Source: Bryobacteraceae bacterium
Lineage (GTDB): Bacteria > Acidobacteriota > Terriglobia > Bryobacterales > Bryobacteraceae
Direction: 5' to 3'
NCBI GenBank assembly: GCA_019752335.1
Contig: JAIEMJ010000016.1
Location: 1-64,000, forward strand
Length of the DNA stretch: 64,000 nt
The notes under the pieces are model-generated. The model did not search any database. It was not told where the DNA came from and was given only the letters and a program-made list of their open reading frames with translations. Positions 6,549-14,794 of the stretch are shown here, piece by piece (the stretch's first letter is position 1; every line of letters starts with the position of its first letter). Position numbers and translations under genes: made by a program.

Positions 6549-9287
6549 TTACTCTTCGCGCAACGCCGCCACTGGATCCAGACGCGCCGCGCGCCAGGCG
6601 GGGATCCAGGCGGCGGCTAGTGCTGTCGCTAGGAGGACGAGCGCGGCGGCCAGGAAGGCGCGCGGATCGCTGGCCTTTAAGCCGTAGAGTAGGTTGTCGA
6701 CCAGCTTCGGCAGCAACAAGGCTAGCGGCAGGCCTAGCAGGATTCCGCAGAGCACTGTGACGACGCTCTCGCGCAACACCATCGACAGAATACGGCCGCG
6801 GCCCGCGCCCAAGGCCAGCCGGACTCCGATTTCCTGCCGCCGCCGTCCGGCCTGGTAGGCCATGACGCCGAAGATGCCCACCGCCGAGAGCGCGAGCGCG
6901 AGCAAAGCGAAGGTGCCGCCGAGGATGGCGAGCAGGCGCTCCGGACGAAGGAACTCGTCCACCTGGTCGTCCAGGGTGCGCAGTTGCACGAGCGGGATGT
7001 TCGGCTCTACGCGCGCTACCGCCGCGCGCACCAGCGGCAGCAGTTGCGCCGGTGAGGTGCGTGTGCGGACGGCGAAGGTCATCTGCTCCGGCATCGTCTC
7101 CTGCTGCACGGCCGCGACGTAGACGGTGGCCGTTTTCTCATGCAGGCGGCTGTAGCGGCCGTCGCGCACGAGGCCGACGATCTGGTAGCTCACCGCCTTC
7201 GGATCGCCCAGCATCACGCTCTCGCCCACCGGATTGCGGCCGCCGTAGGCTTCGCGGGCGAAGGTCTCATTCACCACCATCACCTTGGGCGACTTCGCGC
7301 CGTCCCGCTCGTCGAGGTCGCGGCCGGCGAGTACTTTGACGCCCAGGGTGCTGGCGAAGCCGGGCAGGCCCATGTGTACGCCCACGCCGATTGTTTTGCG
7401 GCCCTTCGTCTCGAACTTGGGCGAGGAGACGTCATCCCAGTAGCCGCCGCCCATGAGCGGGCGAATCAGCGACGCCGAGACGCTTTCTACTCCGGCGATG
7501 CGCTCGAGTTCCCGCGCCGTGCGCTCGTAGAAGGCTGGCCGTTGCTGCGCGCCGTAGCCGACCTGCGCTGCGTTCAGCGTGAAGAGGACGATGCGGTCGC
7601 GGACGAAGCCGAGGTCCACGGCATGGAGGTTGTCGAGCGTCCGCACGAACATGCCGGCCGCCGCCAGGAGAAGTAAGGAAAGGGCCACTTGGCCCACGAT
7701 CAGCAGCTTGCCGAGGCGGCCGCGCCCGGCGTCGGCCCCCAGGCTGCCGGAGTTTTCTTTGAGCGCGCCGGTCACGTTGAGGCGCGTCGCGCGCCAGGCC
7801 GGAATCGCACCGAAGAGGAAGGTGATGCCGAGGGCGAAGCCGGCGGTGGAGAGCAGTAGGCGCCAGTCGAAGCGCAGCGGAAGCGTGAGTTCTTCTTCGC
7901 CGCGGGAGGGCAGCAGCGTGACGAGCCACGCCGGGGCGAGATACGCAATCAGCAAGGACGCCGTAGCGCCCAGGACGGCTAAGAGGAGGAATTCGCTGGA
8001 GATTTGCCGCCAAAGCCTGCTGCGCGAGGCGCCCATCGACAGCCTCACGGCGATCTCGCGGCGGCGGCCCATGGCGCGCGCGAGCAAGAGATTCGCGACG
8101 TTGGCGCTGGCGATGAGCAGCACCAGCATCGTGGAGCCCAGCAACACGCCGAAGGTCACATTGATGCCGCGCCGCAGTCCGCTGATGCCGCGTGCGGCCG
8201 GTTCCAAACGCAGCCGCGGAATCAACTCGGGCTTCACCGGCACCGTCTCCAGTGTGCTCAGAAGGAGCGGCGACAGGCGGGTTTCGAGCTGCGCCAAGGG
8301 CATGGCGGGGTCGCGCAGACGGGCCAGCATCTGGATGGCCCAGGAGGTGCGGTTGGTGAAGGGATCGCCCATGCCTTTTACGAATTCGGGGTCGAGTTCG
8401 CGCAAGTGCGGCAGGGTGAGAGTGATGTCGGGGTGCGCGCCGACTTCGTGGCCGTAGAAGCTGGGCGGCGTGACGCCGACAACGGTGGCGGCGACGTTGT
8501 TCACCCGGATTACCTGGCCGATCTGCGCGGGGTCCGCGCCGAGGGCGCGCTCGTAGAAGCGATGGCTGACGACGGCGGTGGCTGGTGCTCCGGCGCGGTC
8601 GTCCTCGGCGCTGAGCAGGCGGCCCACGCGGGCTTCGATGCCGAGCATCGGGAAGTAGCTGCCGGAGACGAGTTGGCCGCTGACTGCATGTGTGTTTCCT
8701 CGCGCAGCGACGCTGAAGCGGTTCATTTCGAGAAACGCGGCGACCGGTGCGAAGTCCTTGGCCTGGGCATGTAGTGCCTCATAGGCCGCATAGGAGAATG
8801 CATTGCCCACCATGCCGGGCGGTTGGATGGAGCCGGAGTAACGCTCGAAGAAGCGCTCGGACCGCCGGCCGGCGAAGCCTTGTTTCGTCTGCCAATTTAA
8901 GACGACGAGTTCGCCGGGTTTCGCCACGGGCAATTCGCGCAGCAGAATCGCGTCCAGTAGGCTGAAAATCGCCGTATTCGCGCCAATGCCCAAGGCGAGC
9001 GACAACACGGCCGCGGCCGACACCAGCGGACTCTTCTTCATCATGCGCCAGGCGTAGTGGAGGTCCTGGGCGAGATCGTAGAGCCAGCGGGCGGGCCGTG
9101 AGTCACGGCATTCTTCGCTGATTTGATCGACGCCGCCGAACTCGAGACGAGCCCGGCGGCGCGCCTCCGCCGGGCTTAGCCCTTGGGCGCGCAGGGCCTC
9201 GGCGCGGGAGTCGAGGTGGAATTGCAGTTCGGCGTCGAGTTGGCGGTCGTCCTGCGCGCGGCGGAACCAGGTCTTCCAGAAACGCAT
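6549..9287 (-). CDS. ADOP-family MacB/FtsX-type permease
   Basis: 912 residues from the ATG at 9287, whose A lies on the last base of the padR stop (TGATG), showing translational coupling. Residues 1-70 are the charged prefix of acidobacterial duplicated orphan permeases (QLDAELQFHLDSRAEAL...AEARRRARLEFGG). Then come a first transmembrane segment near residue 95 (SAAAVLSLALGIGANTAIFS), a MacB-type periplasmic core, a 3-helix FtsX block, and a second periplasmic core plus FtsX block ending in RLDPVAALREE. No ATPase is encoded alongside, as usual for this family. Likely an inner-membrane mechanotransmission or export component controlled by the adjacent PadR. Substrate unknown. Confidence 0.88.
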   Translation of the reverse strand: MRFWKTWFRRAQDDRQLDAELQFHLDSRAEALRAQGLSPAEARRRARLEFGGVDQISEECRDSRPARWLYDLAQDLHYAWRMMKKSPLVSAAAVLSLALGIGANTAIFSLLDAILLRELPVAKPGELVVLNWQTKQGFAGRRSERFFERYSGSIQPPGMVGNAFSYAAYEALHAQAKDFAPVAAFLEMNRFSVAARGNTHAVSGQLVSGSYFPMLGIEARVGRLLSAEDDRAGAPATAVVSHRFYERALGADPAQIGQVIRVNNVAATVVGVTPPSFYGHEVGAHPDITLTLPHLRELDPEFVKGMGDPFTNRTSWAIQMLARLRDPAMPLAQLETRLSPLLLSTLETVPVKPELIPRLRLEPAARGISGLRRGINVTFGVLLGSTMLVLLIASANVANLLLARAMGRRREIAVRLSMGASRSRLWRQISSEFLLLAVLGATASLLIAYLAPAWLVTLLPSRGEEELTLPLRFDWRLLLSTAGFALGITFLFGAIPAWRATRLNVTGALKENSGSLGADAGRGRLGKLLIVGQVALSLLLLAAAGMFVRTLDNLHAVDLGFVRDRIVLFTLNAAQVGYGAQQRPAFYERTARELERIAGVESVSASLIRPLMGGGYWDDVSSPKFETKGRKTIGVGVHMGLPGFASTLGVKVLAGRDLDERDGAKSPKVMVVNETFAREAYGGRNPVGESVMLGDPKAVSYQIVGLVRDGRYSRLHEKTATVYVAAVQQETMPEQMTFAVRTRTSPAQLLPLVRAAVARVEPNIPLVQLRTLDDQVDEFLRPERLLAILGGTFALLALALSAVGIFGVMAYQAGRRRQEIGVRLALGAGRGRILSMVLRESVVTVLCGILLGLPLALLLPKLVDNLLYGLKASDPRAFLAAALVLLATALAAAWIPAWRAARLDPVAALREE

Positions 9288-9631
9288 CACTTCGTCCCCC
9301 CCTCCAGCGCCATGATCAAGGTGACGGCTTGCGAAAGCCGCTGCCAATTTTCGGCCTCGGCCACCAACTGCTGCCGTCCGGCGGCCGTCAATTGGTAGAA
9401 CTTCGCCATGCGGCCATTCTCGCTTTCGCCCCACTCGGCCGTCAGCCAGCCGCGATGCTCCAAGCGGTGCAGGGCCGGATAGAGGCTGCCCTGCTGGACT
9501 TGGAGGACCTCCTGGGAGATCTGCTGAATGCGGAGGGAGATGCCGTAACCGTGAATCGGCCCCAGCGCCACGGTCTTGAGGATGAGCATGTCGAGGGTGC
9601 CCTGGAGGAGGTCGGACTTCTTTTCGTTCAT
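9287..9631 (-). CDS. PadR-family transcriptional regulator
   Basis: 114 residues with the standard PadR opening ([24 protein letters not shown]), a winged-helix recognition segment around [19 protein letters not shown] and a C-terminal dimerisation helix. PadR proteins usually repress their own operon and release on ligand binding. It overlaps the start of the ADOP permease by one base. A perfect 12-bp inverted repeat lies just upstream over its promoter, so auto-repression of padR-permease is the natural inference. Confidence 0.92.
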   Translation of the reverse strand: MNEKKSDLLQGTLDMLILKTVALGPIHGYGISLRIQQISQEVLQVQQGSLYPALHRLEHRGWLTAEWGESENGRMAKFYQLTAAGRQQLVAEAENWQRLSQAVTLIMALEGGTK

Positions 9632-9640
9632 ACTATGTCG

Positions 9641-9673
9641 TTCTACATATCAGTAGCAGGGTGATATGTAGAA
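9641..9673. promoter_or_regulatory. Probable PadR operator
   Basis: Perfect 12-bp inverted repeat TTCTACATATCA (9641-9652) and TGATATGTAGAA (9662-9673) with a 9-base spacer. PadR sites typically contain ATGT...ACAT half-sites, as here. One arm fills part of the spacer between the minus-strand -35 and -10; the other covers the -10. Confidence 0.75.
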
Positions 9674-9679
9674 TGTCAA
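9650..9679 (-). promoter_or_regulatory. padR-permease promoter
   Basis: On the minus strand TTGACA (9679-9674) is followed after 18 bases by TACTGA (9655-9650). It faces padR, whose ATG begins at 9631, and is overlapped by the palindromic operator. Confidence 0.55.
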
Positions 9680-9687
9680 GGAGTAGA

Positions 9688-9716
9688 TTGACACGAAGAC
9701 GTATTAACTGTATTAT
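9688..9716 (+). promoter_or_regulatory. gntR-ABC operon promoter, near-consensus sigma-70
   Basis: TTGACA at 9688-9693, a 17-base spacer, TATTAT at 9711-9716. Transcription should start near 9722-9724, only a few bases before the GTG at 9730, so the message would be nearly leaderless. Only 8 bases separate its -35 from the -35 of the divergent padR promoter. Confidence 0.75.
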
Positions 9717-9731
9717 TTCAGGCGATACAGT
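9707..9731. promoter_or_regulatory. Probable YtrA-type GntR operator
   Basis: ACTGTA at 9707-9712 and TACAGT at 9726-9731 are perfect inverted arms separated by 13 bases, extendable by one pair. The geometry equals that described for Bacillus YtrA (AGTGTA-13-TACACT). It covers the -10 box, the presumed start of transcription and the start codon of the gntR gene. Confidence 0.65.
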
Positions 9732-10107
9732 GATCCTCGAAATCAACAGTTCCTCCAGCACTCCGATTTATCTGCAGATTGTCGAGCAGATTCACCGCCG
9801 TATTGCTCGGGGGGCGCTGACGGCGGAGGATCCGCTGCCTTCGGTGCGCCAGTTGGCGTTGGAGTTGACGATCAACCCCAACACGGTGGCGCGCGCGTAT
9901 CTGGAACTCGAGTTTCAAGGCGTGATCTACAAGCGGCAGGCGCAAGGGACTTACGTTAGCCCGGGGGCGGGCGAGGCTTCGCGGGTGGAGCGGGACCGCA
10001 TGGTGGCGGCCCTGTTTGCCCGCGCCATCTCCGAGGCGGCCAGCTTCGGGATGACGCCCGAGGAGATCGACGGTGTTTACCAGAAGCAATGGAGGGCGCA
10101 CCGGTGA
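9730..10107 (+). CDS. GntR/YtrA-family repressor
   Basis: 125 residues from GTG at 9730. The N-terminal winged helix follows the YtrA pattern (PIYLQIVEQIHRRIARGAL...LPSVRQLALELTINPNTVARAYLELE...GTYVS) and the effector part is only a ~45-residue helical tail, as in the YtrA subfamily. These regulators normally control the ABC transporter encoded behind them; here the stop overlaps the next start. In-frame sequence extends upstream to 9661, but the promoter's -35 and -10 lie inside it, so the later GTG is preferred. Confidence 0.88.
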   Translation: MILEINSSSSTPIYLQIVEQIHRRIARGALTAEDPLPSVRQLALELTINPNTVARAYLELEFQGVIYKRQAQGTYVSPGAGEASRVERDRMVAALFARAISEAASFGMTPEEIDGVYQKQWRAHR

Positions 10108-10829
10108 ATCCGATTGAAGTTCTGGAACTGACGCGGGACTTCGGCGCCGTGCGGGCGGTGGACGGCGTGACCTTCGATGTGCGGGCGGGCACCGTGTTCG
10201 GGTTATTGGGCCCGAACGGAGCCGGTAAGTCGACGCTGTTGAAGCTGCTGGTGGGGCATTTGCGGCCGACGTCAGGGAGCGTGGTCGTCCTGGGGCAGGA
10301 GTCGCCGCGGCCGGAGCGCTGGTTGCGGATGGGCTACGTCGCGCAGTCGCGCCATTTGCCCGCCTGGATGACCGGGGAGGAGTGCCTGGCCTTCGCGCGT
10401 TCCTTGCGTCCGCGCTGGGACACGGCGAAAGCCGCCCGCATAGCCAGCCGCCTGGACCTGACGCTCAAGAGCCGCGTCGGGCAGCTTTCGCGCGGCCAGT
10501 ATGTTCGATTGCAGCTTTGCCTGGCGCTGGGGCATAGCCCCGAACTAGTGGTGCTGGATGAGCCGACTTCGGGGCTCGACCCCGCCGGGCGCCGCGAGGT
10601 GCTTTCCTTGCTGATTGAGGAGATCGCGCGCGACGGCTGCACGGTGGTGTTCTCGTCGCATCGGGTGGACGACATTGAGCGGATGGCGGACACGGTGGCC
10701 ATCCTGAATGGAGGTCGCCTGGAAGCCTACGGACCGGCGGAAGACCCGCGTGGCGCTGGTTGTCCGGAGGAGGGCGCGGGGTCGTTGGAGCGGGTGTATC
10801 TGGAAGTGACGCAAAGGAGAACCGCATGA
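10104..10829 (+). CDS. ABC transporter ATP-binding protein
   Basis: 241 residues from a GTG that overlaps the gntR stop and has GGAGG 8 bases upstream. Walker A GPNGAGKST near residue 38, a degenerate signature LSRGQYVRLQL near 132, Walker B LVVLDEPTSGLDP near 150 and the switch His in SSHRVDDIERM are all present. It is the nucleotide-binding subunit of a two-gene exporter with the permease that follows (ATGA overlap). The ligand is unknown; YtrA-linked transporters often respond to cell-wall stress. Confidence 0.9.
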   Translation: MNPIEVLELTRDFGAVRAVDGVTFDVRAGTVFGLLGPNGAGKSTLLKLLVGHLRPTSGSVVVLGQESPRPERWLRMGYVAQSRHLPAWMTGEECLAFARSLRPRWDTAKAARIASRLDLTLKSRVGQLSRGQYVRLQLCLALGHSPELVVLDEPTSGLDPAGRREVLSLLIEEIARDGCTVVFSSHRVDDIERMADTVAILNGGRLEAYGPAEDPRGAGCPEEGAGSLERVYLEVTQRRTA

Positions 10830-11668
10830 TTGCGATCCTATTTCGCAGAGAGTGGCGCGAACACCGCAAGCGCTATTTGATCTATTGGCTGATTCTGAAT
10901 CTGCCCGCGTTGCTGGCGGCGGTGGCGATTCCGCAGAGCAGCACGGCGAGGCGGGCCTTCGCGGACCTTACCGACGCGACGGTGCTCAAGTATTTTCCGC
11001 TCGCGCTGGCGGAGACGTTTCTGCTGCCGACCTTCTTCCTGTTTGTGACGGGCTACCTGGCGCATGCGGTGTTTGCGGGGGAGGCGCGGGAGGGTACGTT
11101 TTTCCTGCACGAGCAGCCCATCTCGCGGGGAAAGTACGCGGCCATCAAGCTGGCCATGCACAATGCCCTGGTGTGGATCGCGGTGGCTTTCGCGGTTCTT
11201 TTTGCGGTGTTGGTGGTGAGCTGGTTGATTGTGGGCAGCGGCCGGGTGTCGTGGTCCGGCGCGAGCGGGGCGTTCACGTTGGTGTGCGGGGCGGCGTTTC
11301 GCGCGATGGTTTGGTGCGGGTTGATCTCGAGCGCGGGATTCACGGGGTGCGCCCTGATCTCGTCTCTGTCCAGGCGCTGGTGGGTGGGCGCGTTGGGGTC
11401 GCTTCTTTTCCTGGCGCTTTCGATTTGGTATTTGGGAGACACCTTCGACTTTTCGCCGGCGGAGATTGCGCCGGATAGCCTGAGCATTGGAGTGGACTTC
11501 GGCTTCGGAGAACGAACCGCGCCGTGGGTGTCCGTCAGCCGGCCGCTGCTGGAGAGCGAGTTGCAGTCGTTTGGGCAGTGGCGATGGCCGCTGGGGCTGG
11601 CGCTGGGAATGGTGAGCGTCTTCTGGTGGCTCACCAGTCTGGTGTACGAGCGGCGCGAGGTGGAGTAG
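10826..11668 (+). CDS. ABC transporter permease (ABC-2 type)
   Basis: 280 residues starting at an ATG overlapping the ATPase stop. The N-terminal FRREWREHRKRYL is a cytosolic coupling segment. About six hydrophobic helices follow: near residues 22-40, 70-95, 115-142, 160-185, 195-212 and 255-272. The C-terminal YERREVE is cytosolic. It forms the membrane channel partner of the preceding ATPase. Some in-frame sequence exists upstream of this ATG but lies inside the ATPase gene. Confidence 0.85.
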   Translation: MIAILFRREWREHRKRYLIYWLILNLPALLAAVAIPQSSTARRAFADLTDATVLKYFPLALAETFLLPTFFLFVTGYLAHAVFAGEAREGTFFLHEQPISRGKYAAIKLAMHNALVWIAVAFAVLFAVLVVSWLIVGSGRVSWSGASGAFTLVCGAAFRAMVWCGLISSAGFTGCALISSLSRRWWVGALGSLLFLALSIWYLGDTFDFSPAEIAPDSLSIGVDFGFGERTAPWVSVSRPLLESELQSFGQWRWPLGLALGMVSVFWWLTSLVYERREVE

Positions 11669-11671
11669 GCT

Positions 11672-13612
11672 TCAGCGTAGCCGGGGAGGCGTGGCGACGC
11701 GTTTCAGTTCGTCGACAAAATCGAGGCTCTTCTGCACACCTTCGGACAGAGCACCGTCGGTTGAACGCGAGAGAGCCCGGCGCAGATCTTGTTCTGCTTC
11801 TCGGAGAAATCTCCGGCAATCCTCCCAGGCTCGCGCCTTTGTCTGAGGGGGGAGGCCACGGCTCTTGGCGGTGTGGATGCAGTGTTTCGCCTGGCCAATT
11901 AAGGCATTCCCTCGGATTCTCAGCAACCAGGGGCTCTCGTTGAGTTCCGGATGCTCATCGAATTGCCGGTCGAGGAAGGCGATTGCGGCTGAATCGTCTC
12001 CGGCACGGCTGAGCCCGACGGCCACCTGACGAATCTCGCGTTCGGCAAAGCGGCCCTTTGATGCTTCCAAATATAGCTTCTTCGCAAGCGCCAGATCCTC
12101 GGCCGACGGCCGTTCCGCGCCTGTCAGGACGTCGGCCAGTTGGGCGAGCGCCGAAGGCGAAAATGCCTTGAGGTTCTGCTCCTGCACCCGCAAAAACTCC
12201 CGCACCGGAGCGACGGAATTCAACGCGCGCTGCACTTCAGCGAACAGCTGAACCGTACGAACATTCATGGGTTCCTGGGAGAGCAGACTCAAGACCGCCT
12301 GTTGGGCGCGTTCAAACTCACCCAGGGAAATGGCTTCCTCGATGGAGCGATGCTCCCGGGCCAAGGCGTGACGCGGGTGGGCAGGCAAGACGCACATCAC
12401 CCGGACCTCGTTCACCTCAAACCGGGGCGGTGGACAGCCCTCCTGCCGCATCGAGCGCAGAATCGTGGGGACGCCCTGCCCTTCAGCTTGCGCCAGTTGA
12501 AGACGGTTCAAGAACCAAGCCAAGCTCTGGTTTCTCCACTTGGCCGGGGCGCGCCCTGCCCGTAGCTCTTCCAGAGAAACACCCGTGGGGAGCGATCCCG
12601 GCGAAAGTACCTCGACGCGATCCGCGAAAACCGTCAGGCGCGCCGGCTCCGTGATTTCGTAGTCGCGATGCGCAATGGCGTTGATCATGGCTTCGTGCAG
12701 GGCTTGCGGTGGATACTTTACCGCATTGGGAGTGGCGCGATTCGTTTTGTCAAAGGCGACATAGGATTGCACGTCGAGCAACTCCACCAAGCGGCGGGCC
12801 TGGTCAATCAGCGTTCCGGAAAGTTCATGGCTCTCGGCATGCGGCTCAGAGCGATCCAGCCCAGGGTAAACGGAAAAAAGCGAATAGGCTCCGGGGATAT
12901 GCGCCTGAGGAGTGCGGCCGAAGAGAAGCATCGCGAAATTTCGGGGACGCAGCACCCGAGTCATGGGCTCCCGAACGCAGAGCGGCGGCACGAAAGGGCT
13001 CAGCGATTGGCTTTCGGAGAGGTATTCATCGATTCCCCGCTCAGGACGGAAGACGTTCATGCGCTGGAGGGCATCGCGGAGCGCCAATAAATCCAGGTCG
13101 TTCACCGAAGCGGAGGCACACACGCGCCGGTCCCATTCCTCCAGAGCGCCTTTCCGCACGAACAATTCGCGGAGGATTCCGTTCCGAGCCTCCTGAGTAT
13201 TCCGGCTGATCCGGACAAAGTGCGCGGTCTTATCGTGGCGGCGAAACGAGTGAGCCAAACTGGTGGCGGGCATCACGAACACCAGGATGCGACGGTCGGG
13301 GTGGGCCGCCGGTAACTCCTGCACGAGCGGGGCAATGGCAGGAGAAACACGGTCACGGCAAGCCGTCAGCACCCTACCTTCTACTTCCTTCAGCCTGGCG
13401 GCGGTTAAGCCAACCAGTTCCACGCGCGCAAAGCCATGCTCATCCTGTTCCTCTTTGGCGCCGCAAACCACGTAGCCCCCGCCAAGGTTCGACCAGTCAT
13501 TGGCAAAAGCGGAAAGCGTCGCAGCGACATCGTCTGTGTCCGCCACATTTTCTTTCCATTCGATTTGGTCGCTCTGCCGCAGAGAAAGCGTCTTTAGGTC
13601 AATCGGCTCCAT
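11672..13612 (-). CDS. AlbA_2/Schlafen-type ATP-binding regulator with TPR tail
   Basis: 646 residues. Residues about 10-150 form an AlbA_2 (divergent AAA-4, Schlafen-like) domain: QSDQIEWKEN, then LSAFANDWSNLGGGYVVCGA. Residues about 290-400 carry an HATPase_c_4-like region (HEAMINAIAHRDYEI...VEVLSPGSLPTGVS...EGQGVPTI). From 430 on, helical repeats look like TPRs. Proteins with the first two parts are usually annotated as ATP-dependent helicase/regulator-like; some occur in defence or stress loci. The TPR extension is less usual. It ends only 3 bases from the stop of the convergent ABC permease. Confidence 0.8.
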   Translation of the reverse strand: MEPIDLKTLSLRQSDQIEWKENVADTDDVAATLSAFANDWSNLGGGYVVCGAKEEQDEHGFARVELVGLTAARLKEVEGRVLTACRDRVSPAIAPLVQELPAAHPDRRILVFVMPATSLAHSFRRHDKTAHFVRISRNTQEARNGILRELFVRKGALEEWDRRVCASASVNDLDLLALRDALQRMNVFRPERGIDEYLSESQSLSPFVPPLCVREPMTRVLRPRNFAMLLFGRTPQAHIPGAYSLFSVYPGLDRSEPHAESHELSGTLIDQARRLVELLDVQSYVAFDKTNRATPNAVKYPPQALHEAMINAIAHRDYEITEPARLTVFADRVEVLSPGSLPTGVSLEELRAGRAPAKWRNQSLAWFLNRLQLAQAEGQGVPTILRSMRQEGCPPPRFEVNEVRVMCVLPAHPRHALAREHRSIEEAISLGEFERAQQAVLSLLSQEPMNVRTVQLFAEVQRALNSVAPVREFLRVQEQNLKAFSPSALAQLADVLTGAERPSAEDLALAKKLYLEASKGRFAEREIRQVAVGLSRAGDDSAAIAFLDRQFDEHPELNESPWLLRIRGNALIGQAKHCIHTAKSRGLPPQTKARAWEDCRRFLREAEQDLRRALSRSTDGALSEGVQKSLDFVDELKRVATPPRLR

Positions 13613-13684
13613 TATGGACTGGAAACACGGGGCTCCGCTTCAAGTATCGCATCACCTGATTATCGGGCACGTGGAGGATCCAGT

Positions 13685-14101
13685 TCAGGCGCTGACGCTG
13701 ATGGCGGTGGGGGCGTAGTCCTGGTCGAGGGGGGCGGCTTCGATGGCTTGCCAGCCGGAGAGGAGTTCGCGGAGGACTTGGTCGGCGAGGTCTAGCGGGG
13801 CGGCGTTTTGGTCGATGGCGGCCTGGCCGATCTGGTGCAGCACGTAGTCGTAGAGGCGGCGCAGGTTCTGTTCGAGTTGTTGGCCCGCGGGCCCGGGCGG
13901 GCATTCGAGCGACGTGACCAGTTCCGCTACCAGGGCCGCGGATTGGTTGAGGCAACGCGTGCGGGCCGCGATGTCGCCGTTGGCGAAGTGCTGGCGCGCG
14001 CGGGCGTTGGCGTCCAGGGCGCCGCGGTAGATCATGCGCACCAGTTCGACGGGGCTCGCCGAGAAGACCCGGCTTTCTAAGTAGTGATCGGAGTAGCTCA
14101 T
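13685..14101 (-). CDS. fliS: Flagellar secretion chaperone FliS
   Basis: 138 residues. The opening YSDHYLESRVFSASPVELVRMIYRGAL matches FliS (Y..y....V.tAsp.eLv.mLyd.al), followed by the four-helix bundle with RLYDYVLHQI and the C-terminal LRELLSGWQAI. FliS binds the C-terminus of flagellin to prevent early polymerisation. It lies directly behind flaG and shares its sigma-28-like promoter; flagellin itself is not in this window. Length is normal for the family. Confidence 0.88.
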   Translation of the reverse strand: MSYSDHYLESRVFSASPVELVRMIYRGALDANARARQHFANGDIAARTRCLNQSAALVAELVTSLECPPGPAGQQLEQNLRRLYDYVLHQIGQAAIDQNAAPLDLADQVLRELLSGWQAIEAAPLDQDYAPTAISVSA

Positions 14102-14107
14102 GTTGGT

Positions 14108-14383
14108 TTACCGGCGTTGGGCCTTGAGGCTTTGCGCCAGCCTGATTACCTCTTCGGTTGGAAATTGCTGAATCAGCTCTCCGGTTTCACGATTTACGAT
14201 TCTTACCACCGGACGTTTGGTTTCACGGTCCAGGGCCAGACGCAGTTCGTTGCCGTCGCCGGCTACGCGCGCCTTTTCCAATGTCTTCACGGACTCTAAC
14301 AGCTCTCGCCGCTCCGCAAGTTGAACTTGCCCCTCGGGTTGGGACGGGGAGCTGTAGGTCTCAGCATATCGATTGACTTGCAT
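14108..14383 (-). CDS. flaG: FlaG-like flagellar protein
   Basis: 91 residues. The C-terminal half, LDRETKRPVVRIVNRETGELIQ then QFPTEEVIRLAQSL, is the core FlaG signature (v.v.d..TgEvirqIP.ee.l.la). The N-terminal half is polar and variable, as usual. FlaG affects filament length and accompanies fliS and fliD in many genomes. An AAGGAGG ribosome site sits 7 bases before the ATG at 14383 and a sigma-28 promoter just beyond. Confidence 0.82.
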   Translation of the reverse strand: MQVNRYAETYSSPSQPEGQVQLAERRELLESVKTLEKARVAGDGNELRLALDRETKRPVVRIVNRETGELIQQFPTEEVIRLAQSLKAQRR

Positions 14384-14404
14384 GGGCAGCCTCCTTGAAG
14401 GGTC

Positions 14405-14431
14405 TTATCGGCGCGCTGGTGAAGGGGTTGA
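14405..14431 (-). promoter_or_regulatory. Sigma-28 (FliA) promoter for flaG-fliS
   Basis: On the minus strand an exact GCCGATAA -10 box (14412-14405) lies 15 bases downstream of TCAA (14431-14428), matching the FliA pattern TAAA-N15-GCCGATAA. Transcription would start near 14398, just upstream of the flaG ribosome binding site. Confidence 0.65.
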
Positions 14432-14528
14432 ACTCATTTCATACTTAGACCTTAGTACTGGACGGGAGCAAGGGTACTGGGCAATCTTGCTGAGTGACGC
14501 CGCACCGATCCCACGGCATGCTAGGGAT

Positions 14529-14744
14529 ATGCGTCGTGGACACTCGGGTATTGTCTTGCGGTTGAACTTAGCGGTGGGTTGGGGGTACTTGGCTTCGGTG
14601 GATCGCCGCAGCACGCACCCCTTCGAATTGGAGCGCGTGCAAGGCTATGTGCCGGGGCAGGCGGTGCCGGTGGCGGTGGGCCAGTTGGTGCGCTACCAGG
14701 TGGACGGCTTGCGCGTCACTGAGGTCCTGCCCACGCGCGCGTAG
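14529..14744 (+). CDS. Small cold-shock-domain-like protein
   Basis: 71 residues from ATG 14529; the frame is open further upstream, but that part overlaps the flaG promoter. The sequence aligns by eye to a cold-shock domain: SGIVLRLNLAVGWGYLAS mimics GIVKWFNxxKGFGFI, a central phenylalanine follows in HPFELERV, and GQLVRYQVDGLRVTEV mimics the final strands (GQ.V.F...G..A..V). This suggests an OB-fold single-stranded nucleic-acid binder, but the RNP aromatic residues are only partly kept. The ribosome site is weak, so expression is unproven. Alternative: an unrelated small beta protein. Confidence 0.45.
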   Translation: MRRGHSGIVLRLNLAVGWGYLASVDRRSTHPFELERVQGYVPGQAVPVAVGQLVRYQVDGLRVTEVLPTRA

Positions 14745-14794
14745 GCGCAAGAATCGGATAGCGGCTGCGCCGGGGGATCGCCGAAGCTGGGGCG

